9,632 nt of DNA from the NCBI GenBank assembly GCA_001940725.1, contig MDVR01000104.1, positions 1-9,632 of the forward strand, read 5' to 3'. The DNA is from Candidatus Heimdallarchaeota archaeon LC_2. GTDB taxonomy: Archaea; Asgardarchaeota; Heimdallarchaeia; Heimdallarchaeales; Kariarchaeaceae. Below are positions 1-5,886 of this stretch, piece after piece (the stretch's first letter is position 1; each line of letters opens with the position of its first letter). The translations under genes were made by a program, and so were the position numbers. The notes under the pieces were generated by a model. It was not told where the DNA came from, ran no database searches, and worked only from the letters and a program-made list of their open reading frames with translations.

Positions 1-2
1 AA

Positions 3-299
3 AAGATTATTCATCAAGATCTACTTTTTCCTAATGAAGCCATTTGTAGATCAATTCAAGAAGTAAAGAAAACTTTATTGCATGATTCCTTTCAATTTGA
101 AGGCTGGACTCCACCTGTGGAATGGAGTTATTTTGGAGATCCAGTATGGTCCGGTGGTTCAATATTATACGACAGGTGGACCTCTGTTATTAAAGGGGAT
201 ATTGCAGATATTTGGTCAGTAATTTGTAGAATTGGGGGTCGGAATGGTTGGTATCATGCAAATATTCTTTGGAGATTGTATGGTTATTTTGATGAATAA
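3..299 (+). pseudogene. Displaced C-terminal fragment of SDR/DUF2867 protein, copy 1
   Basis: The plus strand is open from the window edge to a TAA at 297-299 and encodes the DUF2867-type C-terminal segment of the SDR whose N-terminal part lies on the minus strand at 791-1657. Visible signatures are W-TPP-EW, a GDPVWSGG-like stretch and the GG-x-GWY-x-ANILWRLYGYFD block that normally leads into a GG-x-GLRRGRR motif in this family. That motif is missing: after FD the frame runs into the inverted repeat and stops after one more codon. It has no start of its own. It is identical to the segment at 505-801. Confidence 0.75.
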
Positions 300-519
300 T
301 CTTTTGTATTTCATTATTGTGACATATTGCTTCGTATCTCAGACTTTCGACCAATGGTTTGAGAATGTTGGAATGAATAGGCACGATCCGTTTCAATCTA
401 GTGCAGTGTTTCTCAATCGGATCGTGCCTATTCATTCCAACATTCTCAAACCATTGGTCGAAAGTCTGAGATACGAAGCAATATGTCACAATAATGAAAT
501 ACAAAAGATTATTCATCAA
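289..519. repeat. 102-bp perfect inverted repeat with 27-bp loop; third arm at 791-892
   Basis: Bases 289-390 are the reverse complement of 418-519, around a 27-bp spacer at 391-417. The left-arm sequence occurs again at 791-892, where it pairs with 418-519 around a 271-bp segment (520-790). The spacer appears at 893-919 in the opposite orientation. Writing R for 418-519, M for 520-790 and S for the spacer, the plus strand reads (end of R)-M-R'-S-R-M-R'-S'-rest of the SDR gene. Such an arrangement could be an invertible segment, a fold-back duplication in the genome, or a chimera from amplification or assembly. Confidence 0.93.
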
Positions 520-801
520 GATCTACTTTTTCCTAATGAAGCCATTTGTAGATCAATTCAAGAAGTAAAGAAAACTTTATTGCATGATTCCTTTCAATTT
601 GAAGGCTGGACTCCACCTGTGGAATGGAGTTATTTTGGAGATCCAGTATGGTCCGGTGGTTCAATATTATACGACAGGTGGACCTCTGTTATTAAAGGGG
701 ATATTGCAGATATTTGGTCAGTAATTTGTAGAATTGGGGGTCGGAATGGTTGGTATCATGCAAATATTCTTTGGAGATTGTATGGTTATTTTGATGAATA
801 A
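388..801 (+). pseudogene. Displaced C-terminal fragment of SDR/DUF2867 protein, copy 2
   Basis: This plus-strand stretch starts with the residues that the minus-strand SDR gene also encodes (PFQSSAVFLNR, then the 102-bp repeat R) and continues in frame into the expected C-terminal domain: a linker beginning DLLFPNEA, then the W-TPP-EW, GDPVWSGG, GGRNGWY and LWRLYGYFD blocks, ending at a TAA (799-801). It therefore shows what the gene should read after residue 289 if the segment were in the other orientation. An upstream in-frame ATG at 232 exists, but the region before 388 is antisense repeat. I read this as part of a rearranged gene and not as an independent gene. Confidence 0.75.
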
Positions 802-1657
802 TCTTTTGTATTTCATTATTGTGACATATTGCTTCGTATCTCAGACTTTCGACCAATGGTTTGAGAATGTTGGAATGAATAGGCACGATCCGATTGAGAA
901 ACACTGCACTAGATTGAAACGGATCGTTAAAAGGTAAAGGAATAACAAATCGTCTTCTTAGAAACGCTTCTTCAGCATATATTTCCATCAACCTTCTATA
1001 AGTTACAATTTGAGGTCCACCAATATCGAAGGTTCTCCCTATCATAGCTTGTTCAACGATACTTGCTAGAAGGTATTTTATCACGTTTCGAATCGCTATT
1101 GGTTGATTTTTGGTATAGATCCACTTCGGAGTAACCATTATGGGAAGACGTTCAACAACATATCGTAATATTTCGAAGGATGCACTCCCTGATCCTATTA
1201 TCATTGCAGCTTGCAATATTGTAACAGGGACATTGGCTGTTCTTAGAATTTCGCCTACTAGTTGTCTAGATTTGAGATGTTTACTAGATTTTGTCAGATC
1301 ACCACCTAATCCTCCTAAATATATGATATGATTCAGTGAACTGTTATTGGTGGCATAAACCATATTTTCAGCGGCTATAATGTCTAATGTTTGATAATCG
1401 GTTTGATCTGGCATCATGCTATGGAGTAGATAATAGACATCAGTACAACCCACGCATGCTTTTAACAGAGATTTTCTATCCAGAGCATCAACTTTGATCT
1501 TTTCTAAATTTGGGTGAGTCACCCATAATTTTAACGCAAGTTTAGTGTGACTTCGATAAGTTACTCTAACCTTGTAACCTATTTCTAAAAGTGATTGTAC
1601 TAATCTAGTTCCTACATACCCGGTCCCACCAATTACTAATAGTTTAGTTTCTTCCAA
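692..1657 (-). CDS. Atypical SDR (NmrA/complex I NAD(P)-binding type), C-terminal domain disrupted
   Basis: Predicted NAD(P)-binding Rossmann protein. The dinucleotide motif GGTGYVG is at residues 10-16, followed by YYLLHSM (75-81), YLGGLGG (113-119) and an SR-x-x-GE-x-LR stretch (130-139), all typical of atypical SDRs that carry a C-terminal DUF2867 domain. Residues 1-289 look genuine; the last 32 residues (from NNHTISKE) are antisense of the inverted segment and have no family resemblance. Relatives are roughly 480-500 residues, so about 90 residues can be recovered from the plus strand at 520-796 and the rest is absent. The start is TTG at 1657: an in-frame TGA lies 9 nt upstream, so no longer start is possible. 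It follows the NrfD gene by 16 nt and is probably the last gene of the operon. Substrate unknown; relatives have been linked to quinone or lipid metabolism only loosely. Confidence 0.8.
   Translation of the reverse strand: MEETKLLVIGGTGYVGTRLVQSLLEIGYKVRVTYRSHTKLALKLWVTHPNLEKIKVDALDRKSLLKACVGCTDVYYLLHSMMPDQTDYQTLDIIAAENMVYATNNSSLNHIIYLGGLGGDLTKSSKHLKSRQLVGEILRTANVPVTILQAAMIIGSGSASFEILRYVVERLPIMVTPKWIYTKNQPIAIRNVIKYLLASIVEQAMIGRTFDIGGPQIVTYRRLMEIYAEEAFLRRRFVIPLPFNDPFQSSAVFLNRIVPIHSNILKPLVESLRYEAICHNNEIQKIIHQNNHTISKEYLHDTNHSDPQFYKLLTKYLQYPL
885..927. repeat. 8-bp inverted repeat around the 27-bp spacer in the SDR gene
   Basis: ACGATCCG at 885-892 and CGGATCGT at 920-927 flank the spacer at 893-919. 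This is the copy that is colinear with the minus-strand reading frame, so the short stem is native to the gene. In the upstream copy (383-425) the same arms enclose the spacer in inverted orientation, which places a flip exactly between these arms. Confidence 0.85.
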
Positions 1658-1673
1658 GTGAAATCACACTGGT

Positions 1674-3035
1674 CTAGTGCCCTTCAGATTCTTTCTTTCG
1701 TATTGCTCTTTTATGCTCTTCTTCAACTTCCCAAAGGGATATTATCGGGAATAATTTCATTAGGATAATGAAAAATAAGATAAAAGATGCGAATTTTGAA
1801 ACTAAAATCCAAATCTCAACTTCAGTGGGAAAGTATTCGTGCCATCCTTCATCCAACGTTGGACGTGCTAATGTTGGCACGGTAATTAAATACCTCTTCA
1901 ACCACATACCCAAATTAATCATACTAGAAGCAATAAAAATCAAGAGCAATGTCATTTTATCAGAAAGTGAATCTTTGAATATCACGGTTAGAAGCAAAAT
2001 TGCAGGTATTATCAATCCACCTAACATAAAATACCAAAACAATAGTGCATATTCACCGTAAAGAAGTTCGTGGAGTAATTCAATTTCAGCTAATTCAGAG
2101 GTATAACCAATAGTTAAATATTCACTAATCGTAAAATACATGTACATAACGGTGAAAACAAACAATAATTTAACCAGTTGTACAAAATGCTCTCTAGTAA
2201 TGAATTCTTCTAGTTTGGCAAAAAATGTAAATGCAACCATTGCCATTAAAAGTGTTGCTATGCCAGAGAAGATGGCTCCAACAACGAAATATGGACCAAA
2301 TATAGTTGAACGCCATCCAACTCTCCATGTTAATGACATAATCCACGATACTACTGTGTGAACAGATACAGCAACTGGTATGATTATGTAGCTCATTTTG
2401 CGAATATTTTTTTCTAATATTTCACGTTGTTCTGCGCTTCCTTTCCATCCAAGGGCTAAAATACGATAAAAAAATTTTCTCACACGATATTTATCTGGGA
2501 GGTTATCTCTATAATAGGCAAGGTCAGGAATCAATGGTAAATATAAGAATAACAAACTTCCAACTAGATAGAAACCTATTGATATGACATCCCAGATTAA
2601 TGGGGATACAATTCGACCATAAACTATTACATGGTAAACTCTGTCCATTCGCCCCATGTCTATAATTACTGAAACTATCCCAAAAACTAGAGCGATAATA
2701 GTGATTTCTTCAGCTAAACGCGTAATCGGTGTTCTCCAACCAGCACCTGTTACTCTAAGAATAGCGGATATGAGTGTCCCTGCGTGGCTTATACCTATAA
2801 AAAAGACAAAGTTAGTTAAATAAAGTCCCCAAAAAACATCCTGAGTGAGTCCAGTTACAACTAATCCTTTTTTGTACTGCTGAATATACTTATAAATTCC
2901 AATTCCAGATAGAGTTGCCAATAGTAACATCAACGCAATAGTCTTGGGACCTGTTTCTAGCATTGTTTTTTCCACTATCAACCGTTTTCGATTGAAAGAA
3001 TCGTCATCTAGTGGTTTTGTTATAGTATCGGTCAT
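1674..3035 (-). CDS. NrfD/PsrC/ActC-type polytopic membrane subunit
   Basis: Integral membrane subunit of the NrfD (polysulfide reductase C) superfamily, which exchanges electrons and protons between quinones and a peripheral iron-sulfur subunit. About ten hydrophobic helices can be read: near 32-50, 66-92, 109-127, 143-168, 215-235, 247-272, 287-311, 328-353, 360-380 and 406-430. The block ISHAGTLISAIL with WRTPITRLAEEIT (82-112) and the ISEYLT...YGEYALLFWYF region (303-336) resemble ActC/ActF of alternative complex III and DsrP-like proteins more than short NrfD. The 453-residue length and ten helices agree. The ATG follows directly after the FeS gene's stop, with GGAGGT inside the end of that gene, so the two are translationally tied. 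It ends 16 nt before the SDR start. The quinone-site residues are not assigned here. Confidence 0.9.
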   Translation of the reverse strand: MTDTITKPLDDDSFNRKRLIVEKTMLETGPKTIALMLLLATLSGIGIYKYIQQYKKGLVVTGLTQDVFWGLYLTNFVFFIGISHAGTLISAILRVTGAGWRTPITRLAEEITIIALVFGIVSVIIDMGRMDRVYHVIVYGRIVSPLIWDVISIGFYLVGSLLFLYLPLIPDLAYYRDNLPDKYRVRKFFYRILALGWKGSAEQREILEKNIRKMSYIIIPVAVSVHTVVSWIMSLTWRVGWRSTIFGPYFVVGAIFSGIATLLMAMVAFTFFAKLEEFITREHFVQLVKLLFVFTVMYMYFTISEYLTIGYTSELAEIELLHELLYGEYALLFWYFMLGGLIIPAILLLTVIFKDSLSDKMTLLLIFIASSMINLGMWLKRYLITVPTLARPTLDEGWHEYFPTEVEIWILVSKFASFILFFIILMKLFPIISLWEVEEEHKRAIRKKESEGH

Positions 3036-3845
3036 TTATATACCTCCATCAATACCAGTTTCAGGTAAATAATATACTCTCGGCATCGTTCCTTCCTCTT
3101 CTTTCCATCTGAATCCACCACGTTCTCGAATTAATTCATCAATTTTGCGAGTTTCTCCTAATCCATTGGTTACAGCATTTTCTTTGATATTGCCAAAATA
3201 TAACGCCCCGGTATGACAAGCACTAACACAATGAGGAAGAAGTCCTATAAATTGTAACCCACAAAATTCGCATTTGGATGTTACACCTTTGTATTTTAGA
3301 AGTGAAAATGGCATCTCATCTTCAATCGCTCCCTCTGGAATTTGATCTGCTTTTGGATTATTTTCGAACATGAATAACCTTGCATCATATGGACATGCTG
3401 CCATACATAATCGACATCCGATGCATCTCGAATGATCTATTAGAGTTAATCGATCTCCATCTCTTTGCCATGCGGCTCCAACAGGACATATGTGAACACA
3501 TGGTGGATCACGACACTGTTGACATGGTCTTGGGAAAAAACTTTTTTTCGTGAATTCACTGTCTTCAAGTTCAAAGATTTTTATGTATTCAACATCATCA
3601 GGGGTATAATGTCCGTCAATGCATGATTTAGTACATAATGCAATTTCTTCTTCAGTGCACCCATCACATTTGGCTAGATCTATAATCATCATCCATTCAG
3701 TATTATCTTTTTGCCAATTTTCATATGGACGATGAGATTTCATATCATCAGAATAAACTTTTAAACTTATTAATGCACTACTCATTGCGAGAGTACCTCC
3801 TGCGCCGACAACTCCTTTTAGAAAGTTTCTTCTATTAATTTTCAT
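3036..3845 (-). CDS. Tat-exported four-cluster ferredoxin-like subunit (NrfC/PsrB/HybA type)
   Basis: Electron-transfer subunit with sixteen cysteines in four groups: C60/63/71/75, C108/111/116/120 (CxxCxxxxCxxxCP), C141/144/147/151 (CIGCRLCMAACPYD) and C192/195/206/210. This is the standard ligand set for four [4Fe-4S] clusters in the FeS partners of NrfD proteins. The N-terminus has a twin-arginine motif (RRNFLKG, residues 5-11) followed by a Gly/Ala-rich hydrophobic stretch to about residue 30, so export folded through the Tat system is predicted. It may stay membrane-tethered, since no clear cleavage site is visible. Total length 269. It starts 2 nt after the stop of the DOMON gene, with GGAGG about 13 nt upstream of ATG, and abuts the NrfD start. 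Partner identity is firm from adjacency; the catalytic partner that would feed or drain the clusters is not in the window. Confidence 0.93.
   Translation of the reverse strand: MKINRRNFLKGVVGAGGTLAMSSALISLKVYSDDMKSHRPYENWQKDNTEWMMIIDLAKCDGCTEEEIALCTKSCIDGHYTPDDVEYIKIFELEDSEFTKKSFFPRPCQQCRDPPCVHICPVGAAWQRDGDRLTLIDHSRCIGCRLCMAACPYDARLFMFENNPKADQIPEGAIEDEMPFSLLKYKGVTSKCEFCGLQFIGLLPHCVSACHTGALYFGNIKENAVTNGLGETRKIDELIRERGGFRWKEEEGTMPRVYYLPETGIDGGI
3042..3047 (-). promoter_or_regulatory. Shine-Dalgarno site for the NrfD gene
   Basis: GGAGGT on the minus strand lies inside the last codons of the FeS gene, 6 nt before the NrfD ATG. The FeS stop codon (TAA) directly precedes that ATG. This arrangement fixes the NrfD start and implies coupled translation of the two partners. 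Confidence 0.8.
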
Positions 3846-3847
3846 AT

Positions 3848-4987
3848 TTATTCAATTTCCTCCTCAGTTCCACGTTCATCGTTTCTTAAATTGAACAATT
3901 TTATCAAATCACGGAACACAGTAAGATATGCAATTGTTAGAATTAAAAGAATTATTACTAAAAGCCCAGTTAAAAAATGACGAATGAGAAATTCATCATT
4001 AAAGGTATCTCGTAAATCACCAAATTTTTCATCATCACTTTGGTATGGTATTGGTGAAAGCCAATATTGAGCTACTTCATTCCTTTCTATAAATTCTGAC
4101 CCAGCATAATACGCAAAAAGTGATACATTACCGGAAAAATGAATGTCAATAGTGATATTTGCATTTCCGCTTGCGTCAGTAGAATCGGAACCAAGTAGTA
4201 ATCTTCCAAATTCCGTTTTTCGATAAAACTCTATTTTCAAATCTGGAACTGCATTGTTTACAATAACATCAATAACATTAGCAGATAGAATAAGTGTGGT
4301 TCCATTGTTTAATTCTACGATTTCAAACTCTATCTGAATTTCTTTAACATTGGCAGATGAATGCAACAATTTAGTACTTAATATAGGAGAATGGCTAGTG
4401 TGGATTACGGTAATATCATCTAAGTCTTGATGATAAGCTGTAAAGAATCCATATGTGTTATTAACTTGCCAATTATGATCGTTCCCATCTGTATCACCCG
4501 ATTGAAGTGGAATAATCATTTCTAATATTGTTTGATCTGCTGTTTCGGATCCTGCCACATAATTTAAATCTATATATGAATCAATGTCCTCTATGGTTAC
4601 ATTTCGACCTGTGGCATACATATCATAAATTGTCACTTGATCATTTACAATAGACGCTACAATTATATCAGCTGAAGCCATTCCGGATCCTACTTCGCCA
4701 AGACCTATTCCAATCCAACCTGTACTATTGAAAGTTAATCCTATTGCCAAATGAGTTGTATTATGTACCCAAGACAAATAATTAACGAATTCACCATTTA
4801 TAGAATTAATAGTTATTGACTGGGGATATTCATTCTCACTTATTACTCCATCAACTTCGATTTCGCTAAAATCACTAAGGTAAATAAAAGCGTCTGGAAT
4901 TTCAATTTGAGCTGATACTTGGTTTTGATAGTTTAAAGAAGGAAGAAGGATTACAAAAATAATCATAATAAAGATTCTAGACCGCAT
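3848..4987 (-). CDS. Membrane-anchored extracellular DOMON heme-binding protein
   Basis: Secreted protein with a signal peptide (about 1-26, ending near SAQ), a DOMON-like domain (about 34-200), an Ig-like beta domain (about 215-312) and one transmembrane helix (338-357) followed by an acidic cytoplasmic tail ending EEEIE. The DOMON call rests on the DGVISENEY opening, the TGWIGIGLGEVGSGM-x-x-ADII core (89-109) and the late YHQDLDDITVIHTSH stretch. M103 and one of H196/H199 are candidate axial heme b ligands by analogy with cellobiose-dehydrogenase-type cytochromes; that assignment is inference. The ATG at 4987 has GGTGA just upstream. It is the first gene of the operon, 2 nt before the FeS gene, and probably acts as a surface electron carrier for the NrfD/FeS pair. 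No CxxCH motif is present, so no covalent heme is expected. Confidence 0.82.
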   Translation of the reverse strand: MRSRIFIMIIFVILLPSLNYQNQVSAQIEIPDAFIYLSDFSEIEVDGVISENEYPQSITINSINGEFVNYLSWVHNTTHLAIGLTFNSTGWIGIGLGEVGSGMASADIIVASIVNDQVTIYDMYATGRNVTIEDIDSYIDLNYVAGSETADQTILEMIIPLQSGDTDGNDHNWQVNNTYGFFTAYHQDLDDITVIHTSHSPILSTKLLHSSANVKEIQIEFEIVELNNGTTLILSANVIDVIVNNAVPDLKIEFYRKTEFGRLLLGSDSTDASGNANITIDIHFSGNVSLFAYYAGSEFIERNEVAQYWLSPIPYQSDDEKFGDLRDTFNDEFLIRHFLTGLLVIILLILTIAYLTVFRDLIKLFNLRNDERGTEEEIE

Positions 4988-5020
4988 TGTTTCACCGTAA
5001 TTGATTTGTTAAATTTATTG

Positions 5021-5031
5021 CTAAAAATAAA
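5021..5031 (-). promoter_or_regulatory. Possible TATA-like element for the DOMON-FeS-NrfD-SDR operon
   Basis: TTTATTTTTAG on the minus strand is about 39 nt before the DOMON ATG. An archaeal TATA box here would put the transcript start about 14 nt ahead of ATG, just leaving room for the GGTGA site. The region is so AT-rich that chance matches are common. Confidence 0.3.
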
Positions 5032-5297
5032 TTAATTGTTTCGATATTTCAATGTTTTATTAAAAAATTAACTCAAATTTATACCATATACAATGATATG
5101 TTTCAAAGTTTTAGTGGAAAATTAAATAATTCAAAATTAATACTAATAAATAACACATATACTTAGTTTTTTCATCAATTAATGGTAAAATATACAATAA
5201 TTTTAAAAACATTTGATATAATTTTAATTTTGAGTATATGCAACGCATTCTGATGTGTAATAGAATCGTTTTTCAGATTTGACTTGTTAAATAAATA

Positions 5298-5319
5298 TAA
5301 TGTGCTCTCGAACACATTA
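5298..5319. repeat. Short inverted repeat, 7-bp arms
   Basis: TAATGTG (5298-5304) and CACATTA (5313-5319) are perfect inverted copies around an 8-nt loop. It sits in non-coding sequence about 300 bp upstream of the DOMON operon, without a following T-run. It could be an operator or chance in AT-rich DNA. Confidence 0.3.
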
Positions 5320-5490
5320 AAATATCAAATAATCGTTGAACGAGATATTGAACTCAAATGGTTATTACCCTGATAATCAATCGATTTTGCCTTACGATGT
5401 TTATGTAGACCAATAATTTTAATTCCTGGAGCAATAAGTAAAGTGGATTAATAAAGAACGCGGGGATCTTAAAATAATTGATTGAAAACT

Positions 5491-5805
5491 TTTAATTTAA
5501 GAAATAAGTTAAAAGGTAGATGGAAAAAGTCAAAATGTATAGTTCATCATAAACGAGCCATTCGCACTTTTAGACAGAATTGTAAAGATTTAGCTCCAAA
5601 GTATCAAGAATTAGATCAGCCTTATTATTCTTGTTCAATGGAAACGGTTCATTAATTTTGGCAGGTACAAAAGCATCAATACATCAAGCTTTTGGCAGTT
5701 CAGATCATGGTTCAGGAAGAACAATGTATGAGACTTATATAGTATAGTAAAAGAAAGTCAATCGAGAATGCATAAAGCAGTTAGAATCATGCGATATAAT
5801 GAATC
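5491..5805 (+). pseudogene. rtcB: Decayed C-terminal remnant of RtcB RNA-splicing ligase
   Basis: RtcB joins RNA 2',3'-cyclic phosphate and 5'-OH ends in tRNA splicing and RNA repair. Translating the plus strand piecewise gives KCIVHHKRAIRTFRQN (from 5533), matching the family's VHRKGATRAFGPG block; then CKDLAPKYQELDQP, matching the LPPKYRELGQP region; then SMET, which after a frameshift near 5648 continues as LILAGTKASIHQAFGSS and DHGSGRTM, matching GSMGT-SYVLAGT...ETFGS..HGAGR-MSR. A third block, IKQLESCDI (about 5774-5800), matches the family's ELE-RGI region. At least one frameshift and in-frame stops (after ETVH and after YETYIV) break it, and residues such as the K/G of HRKG and the first A of HGAGR are changed. 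Only the last third of the gene is recognisable. It is the only plus-strand gene trace between minus-strand genes. Confidence 0.8.
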
Positions 5806-5886
5806 GATTTGAAATATAAAAGAATAATTTATAGTTGTTATCCCATCATGCATTATAAAACCAATCTTTTCTATTTTTATAGAATA

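Larger units (their letters stand above)
1..892. repeat. Perfect 390-bp direct repeat, period 502 bp (1-390 and 503-892)
   Basis: Bases 1-390 reappear at 503-892 with no difference that I could find by reading them side by side. The first copy starts at the window edge, so it may extend further. The 112 bp between the copies consist of a 27-bp spacer and most of an inverted copy of the repeat's own end. Both copies encode the same C-terminal SDR segment on the plus strand, opposite to the gene that segment belongs to. Perfect identity means a very recent event or an assembly or amplification product. Confidence 0.95.
4988..5490. other. Gene-free AT-rich stretch
   Basis: About 500 bp with no reading frame that I can support on either strand. 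It contains the putative operon promoter at its left end and a short perfect inverted repeat at 5298-5319 (TAATGTG, 8-nt loop, CACATTA). A 40-codon minus-strand run near 5340-5450 lacks a start and any recognisable motif. The right end may hold further, unrecognisable decay of the rtcB remnant that follows. Confidence 0.5.

Noticed and set aside
190..519. A 109-codon minus-strand frame
   Set aside because: It is antisense to the SDR C-terminal segment and shares the aberrant tail of the 692-1657 frame because of the repeat. It has no independent support.
232..801. A 189-codon plus-strand frame starting at ATG 232
   Set aside because: Its first 52 codons are antisense of the SDR gene's repeat. 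Only the part from 388 has family signatures, and that part belongs to the SDR. It is a product of the rearrangement and not a separate gene.
1..927. Insertion sequence or transposon ends
   Set aside because: The repeats encode parts of the SDR itself. There is no transposase, no target-site duplication and no foreign cargo.
1768..2361. Plus-strand open frames opposite the NrfD gene
   Set aside because: They lie within a well-supported membrane protein gene on the other strand and show no motifs.
5340..5455. Minus-strand open run of about 40 codons with a KHRKAK stretch
   Set aside because: It has no start codon, no recognisable motif and no ribosome binding site; chance in AT-rich DNA is enough.
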